The notes: a model not told the origin generated them from the sequence alone. A stretch of DNA of 64,000 nucleotides from Sepioteuthis lessoniana (GCA_963585895.1 OY757904.1:64484961-64548960), one strand, 5' to 3'. Shown: positions 12,100 to 23,567, counted from the stretch's first letter. Translations and numbers: made by a program.

Positions 12100-13485
12100 A
12101 ATTGGGAAGAATTCCAAAAAACAATCATTCAATTACTAAAGGTTAACTTGGATCAGCAACAAAAATTCGAAGAAAGACCGAAAAAATTGGTTGTAGAGTA
12201 ACATATACAACAATTAGAATTCCAACAATTTTCACTGCAGAAAACTGAACTACAGTAAAAATACTTTGAAGAACTACGCGTTAATTCATTAAATGACTAA
12301 AAAAAAAAAACTCTTAAAAGGACACGCTATATTCCCAGAGTACAATCTATAACTCGATTGATACATACAAATACGTACTAAAGAACGACAAAACGTTCGA
12401 GGCCTTTTACAGGCGCTATGAAGCTATTTTAAACGTAGACTGTGAACAATGGCAAAATAAAAAAAGGTACGTCTACTATTAGGAAAACTTGGAACAACCG
12501 AACATAATAGGTTTGTAGACTTTATTATATATAATACCCAAGAAACCCACTGACTTGGATTTTTCAGAGATTATTAAGCTCCTATCGGAACTATTCAGGC
12601 CTAACACAACCTTGTTCCACAAACCTTGGAATTGCTGGAACACAGTCAAGGACGACCAGCAATATTTCCTAACGTTTGCAGCATCGGTTAACAAGCCCTG
12701 TAATGATTTCAAACTATTCGAGCTGACTGCTGATGATCTCAAGTGCTTAATATTTGCACAGGGTCGAGTATCAGCGGAAGACGCCGAAGTCAGACGGCGG
12801 GTACTGACCAAGTTCGAAAACGAACAAGGATTGACTCTCCAAAAATTGGCAGAGGACTGTCATAGAGTAATTTCTGTGAAGTGTAACTCAAAAACGATCG
12901 AGGAATCAGGTGTGGCTCAGATTAGAAATATCAGAAGCAAGTCAACTGCCTATTCCCGTCAAAACGACAAAAAGCAAATCTCATGTTCTAAATCCAGCAA
13001 TAAACAATAAAAAAAAAAACCAACCCGGACAATATTACCATTGTGGTAAATGGCATTGGATGAAATTCTATCCAGTCAAGAAGAAAAAATATTGCAAAAA
13101 TTGCAATAAAAATGGTCATAACTTAACTCGGTGCTGGTACGCCAACATAACGTTAAAACCTATGAGCAAAATTAGGTAACTCATTCAGACGATACAGTCA
13201 ATGAGAAACCCAATAAAACCAAAACCTTAATTCCTTCCGATAATATTGAAAGTATAGATACTGAAATAAACAACATCATTGCAAACTCAAAGAGTTTATA
13301 TAAAGAAAAATAGGGGAGGCAGCAAAGTATTACCTTATACAAAGCATTCACCTGCGATGCAAAAATCTGTCAAGCGATCATACAATTCAGTCTTCACTCA
13401 CAAATCATATATGAAAAAAATGAAGGATTTAACCTTAAAATAGTAGAGATGCTATTAAACCAACTAAGTAACCAATCCAACTAAT
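12100..13485 (+). pseudogene. Ty3/gypsy gag, copy 1
   Basis: Gag forms the particle and binds the element RNA. Near 12.15 kb the frame encodes a Gln/Glu-rich, coiled-coil-like N-terminus (LDQQQKFEERPKKLV). The capsid-like part at 12555-13010 includes VNKPCNDFKLFELTADDLK and FENEQGLTLQKLAED. A nucleocapsid part at 12910-13179, in another frame, has the zinc knuckle Cys-x2-Cys-x4-His-x4-Cys (CKNCNKNGHNLTRC). A further stretch to about 13.48 kb (one stop) looks like the C-terminal gag region, which is missing from the minus-strand copy. Frame changes and stops make it non-functional. An A10 run (13009-13018) lies at the frame change. Confidence 0.8.
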
Positions 13486-13524
13486 GGTATGTACATCATA
13501 TAAGAAACGATTTGGAATTAACTC

Positions 13525-13568
13525 ACAAAGGTTGATATGCCATTAAACAAAATGACAAAGCACACGAC
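13525..13568 (-). repeat. R1 repeat, reversed head fragment
   Basis: AAAGGTTGATATGCCATTAAAC is the reverse complement of the R1 head (ATGGCATATCAACCTTT). Only the head is recognisable. It lies in the material inserted between gag and protease of the LTR element. Confidence 0.5.
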
Positions 13569-13734
13569 CGTGTAAGAATTTAACAGTCTCTAATAAAACA
13601 CCACTGTAATTTTCATATTGTTTTCATCAGCTATAAATTTGTCAATTATTTTTTGGACGAATGAACTAATTATCGGTTCAATAACGTAAACCAAACATAT
13701 ATTCTAAACGTAGAAGTCCTTGGGGAATAATAGC

Positions 13735-13850
13735 TAAATTATTGAACTGCGAACTTAAAGTAAGTGAGTTCAAACTCCCGTTATGCTATTAGGTTCACCG
13801 TTGGTATAATACCCTTGAGAAAGTTATGAACACCCTTAAACTAGCAGCAA
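13735..13850 (+). mobile_element. SINE family B, partial
   Basis: Contains a B-box-like GAGTTCAAACTCC and the body start 'AATACCCTTGAGAAAGTTATG', which matches the family-B SINE at 19.48 kb (CTAATACCCTTGGGAAAGGTATG). It is cut short directly before a family-A SINE. Confidence 0.55.
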
Positions 13851-13857
13851 TGGGTCA

Positions 13858-14103
13858 AACTGGACATTGGCATGATGTTCGCCAATGGCCTTGAAGATTG
13901 GGGTTCAATCCCAGGTCGAGTCGTACCTAAGATTTAAAAAATGGTACTTTATGCCTCCTTGCTTAACACTCAGCATTATAAGGATCAATGGTAAAGTGGA
14001 GCAAACTAGGGAAAGGAGTAGAGCCCTCCCTTACTCCTTGGTGCTGTAGCTATCGAAAAAGGAGCTTTCGGGTCATCCTTGACTTCGGTTGCCAGCTTTA
14101 TTT
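13858..14103 (+). mobile_element. tRNA-derived SINE, family A, copy 2
   Basis: Matches the SINE at 2567-2812 along its whole length, including the B box GGTTCAATCCC (13902-13912) and body segment AACACTCAGCATTATAAGG. The A-box region is shortened, so internal transcription would probably fail. It directly follows a partial family-B SINE, giving a composite of two SINE families. Confidence 0.8.
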
Positions 14104-14154
14104 TACAAAGTAATATCACTGCTGCTCTTCAACAAGGATAGATTTGGTCAACCC

Positions 14155-14205
14155 CCCGAAGGTTGATATGCGATTTAAACAAAGAAACCAAACCAAGAAT
14201 ATTCC
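14155..14205 (-). repeat. R1 repeat, reversed head fragment
   Basis: AAGGTTGATATGCGATTTAAAC followed by AAACCAAACCAA is a diverged reverse complement of the R1 head. Confidence 0.45.
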
Positions 14206-14676
14206 TGACTTCATAAGTAATATAGCGATAATTCTCTACTACATATGGCACTAATCGAATTCTTAAATACCAGCTGTAATCGTGAAGATTACATAGAATA
14301 TTTACTTGATTTCCAGAATTTAATTCCATTACGAATTAAATACACTCGGTAAAGCGTACGTACCGATCTTATGTGTTCATTATGTAGCATCAGATTAACA
14401 TTTTTAATTCTTTAAGGTTTTTATTAGAACAGTACGTTATAGAAGTAACTGAATTAGTTATAATTTTTAAGCAATATTTTAAAATTTTATTAAATCAGGT
14501 ACATTGCAACAATATTACGTACGGATTAATTATCCAATCAAAACCTATGTTAATGTTTAATCCGCAGATCATCTAATATCTGTTCAAATAAACGAAGATA
14601 ATCCCCAAACTTTGATGAGCTTACAAAAAAAGAATTAAGAAAAAAATATATGTGCATATCTGTACACAATATTCAC
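14206..14676. other. No feature seen
   Basis: AT-rich filler between two repeats, inside the material inserted into the LTR element. Confidence 0.4.
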
Positions 14677-14677
14677 A

Positions 14678-14945
14678 TACCCAACCCCTCCCCATGGGCT
14701 GGGTGTTAAATGAAGTTAATTAGTAAACAGATTTAACAAGTTGTTCTTCTCCTAGACTGGTTGCCATACCAAGGTTAGAGAGTCCAGTTTGATCTACTGT
14801 TTACACATAGCTGGATGGATAATGGTTCGATTCATATCATTTTCCAGTGCCTTGATGCTATGTGGAATGCCAAGAACCTCACTTAGATTTTGATATCGGG
14901 TTACTGCGTTAGTTTCTTACGACGATAACTACTACACCACGAGCG
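14678..14945 (-). mobile_element. tRNA-derived SINE, family B, minus-strand copy
   Basis: Its reverse complement starts GCTCGTGGTGTAGTAGTTAT, a tRNA-like A-box region. It ends GGGGAGGGGTTGGGTATG and matches the SINE at 19477-19752 throughout (for example CAGTCTAGGAGAAGAA). The tRNA part is most like a Glu- or Gly-type acceptor half, which is a guess. Confidence 0.8.
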
Positions 14946-15059
14946 TACTTTTATTCGCACATTATACGTAAATCATAAAGAAAAATATCTATGCAGCTAT
15001 TACTTTTGAAACAGTTTATCACTTGCTCTATCATTTAGTTTAACATTAAGAAATGGTGA

Positions 15060-15400
15060 TTTACACCCGTCTAAATAATGAATAAATGGTAGTGCAAAAC
15101 TGGAGAGATGAAGATCTAGCTTGTGCCACCAGAAAAACCAAAGGTTCAATATTGGTTAGTATAATGTTTTTAAATCCTAATAATTTAAAATGCCGAAAAT
15201 TTTACAAAATTGTATGCTGTTTTATTCTTTGTAAAATGACGCTTGTACAGTGTGTTTTAAATGTAAAGACACTTTTACCGCAAATCCAAATTGAATATAT
15301 GACCCAGGTCAAATGTGCTAGCATGCACGGCACATGTTCTGAATCTTTTCTAAAAGCTTAGAATGTCCACTGACATAGTAGTTTAGAAAAGAAGAGCCCC
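15060..15400 (-). repeat. Interspersed repeat R3, copy 1
   Basis: The reverse complement of this block matches 44.82-45.29 kb, for example the segments GGCACAAGCTAGATCTTCAT, CAGCATACAATTTTG and GTGCTAGCATGCACGGCAC. No coding domain recognised. The 91-residue open frame here has no counterpart in frame in the other copy. Confidence 0.7.
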
Positions 15401-15404
15401 TTCC

Positions 15405-16349
15405 CCCCAAAAAACAGGTTAATTAAAGTAAGTCCCAAATAAAAAAAATGTTATGGCCAGTATCAGAAGGTAGGTGAAAATATACCCCAAAACTCTTATA
15501 AATATACATTCGTCTTGGACTTTCGTCTTATGCATTGAACTTTAACTAAGTTAAAACTTACAGGAAAAGAAAGCCCTCCCCTTTTTTTCTTTTTTACGTT
15601 CACATGGGAAGCAACATGATGGACGTAAAGGTATGTGGATAAGCCCTCTGTCGGCCAAACACAATGCTTTACCTGGCCCTGGACGTATGAGTCTTGCGTC
15701 TCAATGCTCAGGATCGCCAGTTCGATCGGGGAACTACTGCTGCTCATCTATAAGAGTGGCTTCTATAGATGAGCATAAAAACAGCCATCGAAAGATAACC
15801 ATGACCCACACACAAACCATATACATAAACTGCATCGCTCTTAGGAAAACCAAGATACACTCAGAGAAAGTGACCACATGAGATTTATCTTGTTAACATA
15901 TTCCCTCTTTTGGTCGACACAGGTCTTTCATCGGTGTTGCTGCTCTTTTTTTCAGTTGGCGGTAAAAAATTATGAATAGTAGATAAGACGTTATTATATG
16001 AACTTGACGCTTTTGAAATTTTCAGTAAATCATCTTATTTTTATATATAAACTGTACTTAGCGTTCTTTCTATTAAAAACGAGTAATTAAGAACTACTGG
16101 TGATATTCTTTTTAAGGATGCCTTTATTTAGGATTTCCTTGCAAGATGCAAAATTAATATTTGGTCCAATATAGATTCTAGGACCTTTTCTTTCAGTACA
16201 ATTTCCATCAACATTTAGCTATTTTCAATGGTGTGCGAAATGTTATGCCATTGTTAGTTTTAAAATACTTTGGATTGTTTTAAAATACAATGGATTGTTT
16301 TAAATAGCGAATCCAGCGCAGAGAGTGGCTTTGAATGTCATTTTCAGAG

Positions 16350-16350
<1 letters not shown>
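15405..16350. other. No feature seen
   Basis: Includes a GC-richer stretch near 15.6-15.75 kb (GGCCCTGGACGTATGAG) that I cannot place. No domain recognised. Confidence 0.4.

Positions 16351-16351
<1 letters not shown>

Positions 16352-16433
<82 letters not shown>
16352..16433. repeat. (CA)n-(TA)n compound microsatellite
   Basis: About 16 CA units followed by about 24 TA units. Confidence 0.9.
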
Positions 16434-16436
<3 letters not shown>

Positions 16437-16447
16437 TCCTTTTTTGT

Positions 16448-16620
16448 GAGTTTTCACATTTCTTTTAACCAGTGATTTTTCACTGAACTCTGAGTGACAG
16501 TAAATTTTAGTTCTTTTTGAATTTTCTAAAGAAAGCCGATTTTAACCGTGCTGTGGTCTCATTGAGTTCTTTTCTGATCTTCTATTCAGCCAGTTTCTTC
16601 TCCTGACCCTGAAAAACCTT
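16448..16620 (-). mobile_element. Possible 3' end of the R2/R4-type LINE (diverged)
   Basis: Order and wording follow the LINE 3' ends of the 24-31 kb cluster: GAGTTTTCACAT, then TTTTTCACTGA, then CTGAGTGACAG, then GTGCTGTGGTCTC. It is closest to the copy at 30.84 kb. It abuts (TA)n and not (ATT)n. Confidence 0.45.
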
Positions 16621-16804
16621 TCCATGGACACAAACTAAACTCACTATCACAGTTACTTCGACGTTTTACAGCTTTTTCGAAAATACAAAGCGAATTTTCA
16701 TAACATTTTTGTCTCATTATTATAGATCTTTGAAGTTCAGAATTATTAGTTACAATACCTGATGAAGTTTAAATTCTATAATATATATTTTTAAGCGTGG
16801 TTGT

Positions 16805-17045
16805 TTCCTGGTTGGGTTTTATGGCACAATAACCCCTGGAGGCTATTTAATGCTTAGTTTTGTTTTTACAGGAATATTCTGTAGATAACATTTTAAACAA
16901 ACAAGAGTTCATTTGTTTGCACACGATTAAATGGTTTCAAGTATTGCCATTTAAAAAATAATTCCACATCTGCCATTTGTTTGCTGAAAGTTAAATGATT
17001 CTTGTGCGTAAGTTTATTTGGTTTTATGTCATAAGATGCCAAAAA
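16805..17045 (+). repeat. R1 repeat, head and unit part
   Basis: Head GGTTGGGTTTTATGGCACAAT at 16813, then a unit containing AAATGGTTTCAAGTATTGCC. No tail. Confidence 0.6.
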
Positions 17046-17401
17046 ATGCAGAAAAAAGATCGAGATTGCTAAGAAAATTATAACAAGACCAAAAGTTGTT
17101 AAATTTAAGAGCAGACACGGAATACAATTGAGAAACGAAGCATTTCCCTAAATCATGCTGTCCACAATAAACTTAAAACTAGGAAAAAATACATTTCTTT
17201 AAAAATTAATCTTTTTTTGGTTTTGATGAATCACATTCATGAAAAAATGTCTTTTTAAAATCAAAGAGTGTAAATTTGTGGGAATAAAGGACATAAAATT
17301 CCCCATCGTAGTAAAAAGTCCAAAAGAAAAAATAATTTTTAAAAAATTGTTCATTGTACTTTTGAACAAAAAGCAGAAGAGATAATTAAAAGAAAATATA
17401 T

Positions 17402-17520
17402 AAATATTCAAATGAAAAATAACAAAATCAAATTTCAATTAGACATAGGTTCCGATATAACTATAATAAACGCTGAAACCTGGAAAAGTATTTACAGACT
17501 AATATTATATAATTCTAAAA
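17402..17520 (+). pseudogene. Ty3/gypsy protease, copy 1
   Basis: Retroviral-type aspartic proteases cut the Gag-Pol polyprotein at an Asp-Thr/Ser-Gly active site. Here the frame reads KFQLDIGSDITIINAETW, so Asp is kept but the second residue is Ile. The minus-strand copy reads HLDSSSDISIINLRTW at the same place. Flanking residues fit the family, but both copies have lost the consensus. The frame is open only for a short stretch. Confidence 0.7.
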
Positions 17521-17889
17521 ACAGTCGCCAATAGGTGGCAGAAGGAAAATAAAAATTCTTTGGCAAAAATTTCATGAAAGCTTTTTTTTTAGGGAAAGAG
17601 AAAAAAAACGCATATTTCATGGATCGATTGCAAAGCCTTTTCAGAACGGACTGGATCGAACCGTAGTATACGTTCAAATTATTAATAAACACGCTTTCTA
17701 ATAATGTTGATGGATCCACAACCAACACTGAAAAACTGAAAATGGAATTAAAATCAAATTTCCCCCCAAAATTTTCGGATGGTCTTGGATTTTGCTCAAA
17801 ACTAAAAGCAAAATTTGAATTCCAAGACACCATTATTTTGACCACAAAGGCAAGTGCCATTTGTGGCATTGAGAATATTGACAAAGAGC

Positions 17890-19090
17890 TTGAGCGGCTG
17901 AAAAATTGGGAGTAATAACTAAAAATAATTATTGTCTCTGGGCAAGCCAAATTGTATACGTAAAAAAGAGAAGCAAGATAAGGGTTTGTGCTGATTATTC
18001 GACGGAAATACATGAGTGAAACAAACTAATTATCCTCTCCCATCGGTAAAACGGAAAGTTCATGCAATGGGGGTCGGATATATTCAAAGTTAGACTAACG
18101 GAAGTCTATCAACAAATACCAGTCGATGGTAAATGTGCTGAAATACTAACTATCAGTACGTACAAAGGACTCTCTAAATTCCTTAGACTACCTTTTGAAA
18201 TGAAGGTAGCGCCAGTGATATTCCAGCTGGTGATAGACACCATGCTCAGTAGGATAGACTTTGCAATAACATACTTAGATGATATATTAATGGAAAGTAA
18301 AAGCCGAGAACATGCAAGAATGTAAAGGGAGTTTTCAAATAAATAAGATAGTTTAGATTTAAGCTGAGTATTAAAAAATGTGAGTTTTCAAACCAAAATT
18401 CAAGCATTTGGAACAGATGATAAACGAAAAAGGAAGGAGACCTGATCCTAGTCGTACGAACACAATAAAGAACACGCCCCCTCCAACAAATATATCGTCC
18501 CTACTATCATATTTGGGGGTCGCTATTTATAGCAATTACATTACAAGTATGCACACATTAAGAGCAACTTATAAAAAAGCTTCTTAAAAAGACGGAAAAT
18601 GGAACTGGTTGGTGGATTGTCAAAAAGCTTTCGATAACTAAAAAACGGCATTGAAGTCGAAGCTAACCCTCACGCATTACAACCCTATTAATGAGATTTA
18701 TGTGGCAAGCGATGCGAGAAATCTAGGTTTAGGGACCGTATTTTTGTGCAAAAGAAAAATATAGTCTGTTAAATGCCGTACATCATGTTTTGAGGACTTT
18801 TCTCCCGGCAGAACTTAATTATTCAGAGATTGTAAAAGAGAGGTCAGACCTGATATTTATTAAGAAATTTCATTAATACATACACGTCCGTGTTCAGCTC
18901 GAAAAAAGAACTCCTACACATTCAACTAACCAACTACAAAGCTAGGGAACTATCTTGCTAAATTGTTTTTTCAAAATGGAGTCTTTACCATCTAAGAAAT
19001 AAGAGAACCATTAGAAGAGGCAGTTACTGCTTCACTCCTTTCCAAAATGTATATTTAAAATGTGCTGATTTATACAGTAATAGAATTGCC
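17890..19090 (+). pseudogene. Ty3/gypsy RT and RNase H, copy 1
   Basis: The reverse transcriptase copies element RNA and the RNase H removes it. Near 17.94 kb the frame reads ASQIVYVKKRSKIRVCADYS (fingers). The open stretch 18062-18325 has VYQQIPVDGK, FLRLPFEMKVAPVIFQ and the catalytic YLDDIL. The thumb/connection is at 18.55-18.65 kb (KLLKKTENGTGWW in frame), and the RNase H start is near 18.7 kb (YVASDARNLGLGTV). Stops and frameshifts break every junction. The catalytic Tyr-Leu-Asp-Asp is intact in this copy but is deleted in the copy at 55-59 kb. Confidence 0.85.
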
Positions 19091-19239
19091 AGTTACTTTG
19101 AAAAAAAATAAGGTATAAAGCGAAATTAATTACACAGAAGAATAATGAGATGATGGACCTGAAGAAAAATAAAGGAAACAGTTTTCCTATATGTAACGGT
19201 ATATTGTTATATGGAGATCAAATGGTAATACCAGCAGTT

Positions 19240-20270
19240 TTAACAAAAAAAAATTGAAGGGTTTTCATATTGGACTCCTAGGAATATCACAGATTAAAGG
19301 TCTCACGAGGAGTTACTTCTGTTGGTATGGAATGGACAAGGAAATTGAAAATCTTGTAAAATTGTGCAAAATCTGTGAGTTAGCGGATAAGGCGCCACAT
19401 GTGAAATTCAATCCCTGACTAAAGACTGATAAGTCATGGTGAAAATTAAACATTGACTATGCCGGACCATAAAAGGTGCCCGTGGTGTAATGGTTATCGA
19501 CGCAGGAATTGGACACGAGTTCAAATCCTGGACTGATTGCATTTTACATAGCACTAATACCCTTGGGAAAGGTATGAATCCAATTATTTTCCCTCCAACT
19601 ATAGGTAAATAGTAGGGCAGACTAGGTTCTTCAGCCTTGGTGAGGCAACAAGTCTAGGAGAAGAAAAACTCTGAATTCAAACCTGTTAAACTCCGCTTAA
19701 AAAATTGACCTTGTGTCATATCCTGCCTGAGTGGAGGGGTTGGGTAAATATGATAAAAGGGGACTTATTACGTCATTGTGGTAGACAGCTTCACAAAGCG
19801 GAAAGAAGTTTTTACATGTAAAACGCGTACCAGAAGAGTAACGATAGATTTTTTTGACGAATTATTCGCTAGATTTGGCGAACCAGAAACTATCGTGTCC
19901 GAAAATTGTTCACAGTTTTCTTCGAAAGATTTGTAAAACTTTTGTAAAATCCATTCATTTGTACACATAACATCTCTAGTCGACCAACCAAGGTGAAACA
20001 GCATGCTGGAAAATTTATAGATGTGTTCAAGAGAGCAATTCAGAAAGCAAGCGAAATTGAAACCATGAACGAAGAATTACAAAAACTCTTGTTCATATAC
20101 CACATAACACCTAACTTAAATGTAATTTCAAGAATTTCTCCAGCTGAACTCATGTTTGCAAGGAAAAATCGTTTAGTATTTGATAAACTGAGACCCAGAG
20201 AAAATAAAATGGATCAAAGAAGAAATACTAATGGCAAACCCAACAGTCCAGGCGAAAAGATATAAATTTG
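19240..20270 (+). pseudogene. Ty3/gypsy integrase, split by a SINE
   Basis: Integrase inserts the cDNA. The zinc-binding N-terminus is at 19.30-19.40 kb (YFCWYGMDKEIENL, then LCKICELAD; Cys-x2-Cys kept). The core begins LNIDYAGP at 19.45 kb. The coding sequence then stops at a SINE (19477-19752) and resumes at 19.76 kb with YYVIVVDSFTKRKEVF and FFDELFARFGEPETIVSEN. The last is the second acidic region, with Asp-Asn-Gly altered to Glu-Asn-Cys. The 19993-20265 frame holds the end of the core and the linker (FIYHITPN, SPAELMFARK, FDKLRP). Other stops exist besides the SINE. Confidence 0.85.
19477..19752 (+). mobile_element. tRNA-derived SINE, family B, inserted in integrase
   Basis: Starts GCCCGTGGTGTAATGGTTAT (A-box region), has GAGTTCAAATCCTGG (B box) and ends GAGGGGTTGGGTAAATATG. 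It is flanked by the 8-bp direct repeat ATAAAAGG at 19469-19476 and 19753-19760, a target-site duplication. Removing the SINE and one repeat rejoins the integrase core, so this insertion is later than the LTR element. Confidence 0.9.
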
Positions 20271-20640
20271 GGAAAGCAAAGTAGAAAGAAGGAACCATTG
20301 ATAAAATAAAGGAAAAATGTTGTTCTTGATAAAATATCTAGAATGGATGATTAAGAGACATTTAAACAAAAAAATATATATGCGGCAGACGTAGATCAAC
20401 GCAAGGAGCAACCAACGACAGTGATTTACAATATGTTGACCTATCTATGCCTCAACTAGTACAACTGAATCTATCAGGTAAGCGAAAACGAATTCCAATG
20501 GGTACTATGGAAATAGACTCTAAATGACGGAAATATGCCGTCCAAGGGACAAAATATTTCAAAGAGAAGATGTGGTAGAGTAGCTAGCAGTCTACCAGAT
20601 GGTCCGGCAAATAGCCTCAAATAGCCTCCGATTAAAGACT

Positions 20641-20811
20641 AATATTTGATTAATAAGATCGTATATAGCTGATTAATATTCCGACTGACCTTACTTCTTT
20701 TGGCCATACGGCATTCTGACCTTCTTCTATTCCTTTTAAGTTGTCTTGTAAATTGTTTATAACTTATTGTTCTTTGTTTATGCATATATCCGATAGCCTG
20801 GATACTGGTGC

Positions 20812-20817
<6 letters not shown>
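20641..20817. other. End zone of Ty3/gypsy copy 1, no LTR seen
   Basis: I looked for the LTR words (CTGCATCATGG, GACTTTGGGTCC) here and did not find them. No other feature. Confidence 0.5.

Positions 20818-20877
<60 letters not shown>
20818..20877. repeat. (TA)n microsatellite
   Basis: About 29 TA units. Confidence 0.9.
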
Positions 20878-20882
<5 letters not shown>

Positions 20883-21290
20883 CTCATTCTTCTCTGTGTA
20901 TCATCCACAACGACGTTACAACATATATTAAATACTTATTATTAGTAAATGCATAATTCGTTGATAGCATTTTAAAATGAAGCAAAGCTTATCTGTTTGT
21001 GTATAGTTAAATAAAAATGTTACTATTATATCGGAATTTAGACGAATGACAGATGTTAATGTTTTCAAGTATTGCTGAGATTGAACTTGATAATTCATAT
21101 TTCTTATAATATTTGGACTATTGATATAATCTTTATTGCTATACTCACTATATTTCAGCCGATGTATCCTTCGGCCTTCTTCACTTGTTTCATACCAAAC
21201 TACGGAGCTCACACAGAATCTCGAACTGAACACTTTATTTGAACCTTACGGATTGACCGTTCTACTTCTGTCAACCATGAGCAGGTAAAA
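20878..21290. other. No feature seen
   Basis: AT-rich, without a recognised domain. Faint similarity to R1 units near 21.06 kb (TTTTCAAGTATTGC). Confidence 0.35.
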
Positions 21291-21299
21291 ATGTTAAGT

Positions 21300-21590
21300 T
21301 TTAGTAATTATTAAATAATTTGTTTACACACTGTCAAATAGTTATACAAAGATGATGTGAGAGGGAAGGGTTTGTTGGTAGTCTTACTTTTTAAATGAGT
21401 TAGAGCTAATCTATCTAAATAATTCCAAGTATTGCAATGTAATAACAATAAGAAAATGTTCGCACACAGCAAACTTGTTTCAAGTATTGCTATTTAACGA
21501 TAATTCTTTTCAACATAACACAATAGTTTGCACACTGATAAATGGTTCAAGTATTGCTATGTAATACTAGTAATTCAGTTTTACATTAGT
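21300..21590 (+). repeat. R1 repeat, tandem unit part
   Basis: Repeated TTCAAGTATTGCTAT and GTTTGCACACTG words in R1 order, as at 16.9 and 37.05 kb. The head and tail are missing. Confidence 0.5.
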
Positions 21591-21779
21591 CAATTTTGCG
21601 TACAGTGGGCAAACAGCTCTGTTTGATGCATAGACAGAGTCGACGAGGGAGTAATGTCAGAGAAGAGGTTCTCCATATTCCAAAGAACCCGTGCATGTCC
21701 ATCTGAATATCTATTTCCATATCAAAGATACTCACCAGGGAAGCCTTACCCTTCTGCATAGAAGCAGTTGGCATGTTAT

Positions 21780-22225
21780 ATTTTATATGTTGGAATACTT
21801 TTACTATATGACTCCAATAATATTGTGTATAATGTCAGTTATTTATTTTTGATTTTCTTTTGTGGTCAACTTCGTAATCTGGAAAACCATTAACGTTTAA
21901 TTTATGTAATTAAATTCTTTGTATTATAGTGAGTGAGAATGTGAAATTATAGGATTCTTTTATCAGCTGTTTTGTATCTCTTATATCATTCATTAGATAG
22001 TTTACAATGCAGAGATGATGAGTAATTGGCTTTTTATATGTGGAAGTATTAAAAGAGTCATTAGAATTAATTATTACACCGGAAATCTTTAGTTGATACT
22101 GAATTCCTATTTGAAGCGATCACAGAGATGTTTTAAAATAAATATTTTAAATTTGTTTTCATTTCTTTTATTATATTTTATTATCTTTTTGTTTCTACTT
22201 TAGCAATATTTTCACTGAATGCGTG
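21780..22225. other. No feature seen
   Basis: AT-rich, nothing recognised. Confidence 0.4.
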
Positions 22226-22632
22226 GATGGTTTGATTTGGTTTGGTTTGGTTTTATGGCACATCAGCTTATTTATTCCAAATCCATTTTATACATATAAA
22301 CAGGTCTACTTCAAACTATTCAGTTTAGCATGAGTACACAGTTTACAAGTAAAAAACAGCTCTATTTAAAACATTTCTGTTCACAGTTTAGTTCTATTTG
22401 ATCCATTGATAAGACCCTATCAGGCGCTACCACTCAGGGCCAAAGGGAATCTGAGAGTGATTGCAATGAAGGGGTACTCCACATTCCCCAAAGCTCAGGT
22501 ATTACTGGAACCTCACTATCAGATTTTTAGAGTCATATCAAGGACACTAGTTGGGATGTCTTACTCTTTGCAGAGAAGTAGTATGTATATTCTACACCCG
22601 CAGTCGACAGGGCAAAATATGATGGTAGGCTG
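22226..22632 (+). repeat. R1 repeat, near-complete short copy
   Basis: Head at 22226 (GGTTTGATTTGGTTTGGTTT then ATGGCACATCAGC), one or two units (AACAGCTCTATTTAAAACA), then the tail from 22398 (CCATTGATAAGACCCTATCA) through TCAGGGCCAAAGGGAATCTG to CACCCGCAGTCGACAGGGCA. It gives the head-unit-tail plan of the family in about 400 bp. Confidence 0.7.
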
Positions 22633-22639
22633 AAAAGTT

Positions 22640-22986
22640 TACATGATATCACCGTATCAGCTGTTGATGGCTTTTGACCAATGTCACCAACATCGATAGA
22701 AGTGTGTGGACCGCTTCAGAGAGAACTCAAAACAGAAATGGCAACAAGACAGACGGAGACACAATGCCATCATTGCAATATGACGATAAGACGCAATCTT
22801 GCTGAAGGAAAATTCGATAAAAGATAAAAGATTTGGATGTAAATAGTCGTCTTGTTCATTCCTATCTCTCTTGGGTTCTTTTTGAAATACTCGGTAACAC
22901 TTGCAGAACAGTCACAGCAGATCATTGTATTAATGAAAGAAAATAATGCAAACATTTTTTTTTTGCATTTTAAAATACACAAAAGG

Positions 22987-22988
<2 letters not shown>
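22640..22988. other. No feature seen
   Basis: No domain or shared repeat recognised. Confidence 0.4.

Positions 22989-23046
<58 letters not shown>
22989..23046. repeat. (TA)n microsatellite
   Basis: About 28 TA units. Confidence 0.9.
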
Positions 23047-23048
<2 letters not shown>

Positions 23049-23543
23049 TATATTTCACTTTTTTATTTGTTTATTCGTTCATTTTTTATAAGTTATCGTA
23101 AGATTAGTGTTCAGTGTATTCTTGAGGTTGTCAATCTCAAGATATTCTGCTGGATATCCAAGTGACAGATCACTACGTTATCTAATTAATTATATGAAAA
23201 AAACAAAAACAAAAATGTAATTTAAATGATTGTTATTAACATTTTTATGTTCACGGGACCTGGTTTCATCGTTTTAAATTGATTTCCACAAAACATCAAA
23301 AGTGATAAACTTCACATATGTTATAATATTTAAAACAAATGACAGAATTCTGTATGTATAATATGTTTAGAGGCCGAAGTTAAAGACATTAAAAATTGAT
23401 CATAAAGGGTTAACAGAGTATCATTTGTTTCTATTTACTTGTGCAGATATTTGGGTATTCATTTTTAACGAAAAAATCTGATAGAATATATTTAAGGTAC
23501 GCATCTTAAATGTAAATGCAAAAATACATCAAACTTCTTGCTT
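23047..23543. other. No feature seen
   Basis: AT-rich, nothing recognised. Confidence 0.4.
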
Positions 23544-23567
23544 ATATATATATATATATATATATAG
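23544..23567. repeat. (TA)n microsatellite
   Basis: Short TA run. Confidence 0.8.

Larger units (their letters stand above)
10970..20640 (+). mobile_element. Ty3/gypsy LTR element, copy 1 (interrupted, no 3' LTR found)
   Basis: The order on the plus strand is 5' LTR, primer-binding site, gag, protease, RT/RNase H, integrase, as in Ty3/gypsy. An LTR-bounded copy of the same family lies at 55.18-59.39 kb on the minus strand. Two kinds of later insertion interrupt this copy: about 3.9 kb of SINEs and other repeats between gag and protease (about 13.49-17.38 kb), and one SINE within the integrase. I could not find a second LTR before the (TA)n tract at 20.8 kb, so the 3' end is lost or unrecognisable. 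All ORFs carry stops. No envelope-type ORF was seen. The motifs resemble the K02A2.6-like/Mag group from memory only. Confidence 0.85.

Noticed and set aside
17492..18013. 173-residue minus-strand frame
   Set aside because: It is the antisense of the gypsy protease-RT interval, whose plus-strand frames carry the family motifs.
19477..19550. Possible Glu- or Gly-type tRNA gene
   Set aside because: It belongs to a SINE bounded by an 8-bp target duplication.
20640..20820. Expected 3' LTR of the plus-strand Ty3/gypsy copy
   Set aside because: No LTR words of the family were found here or further on, so I did not annotate one.
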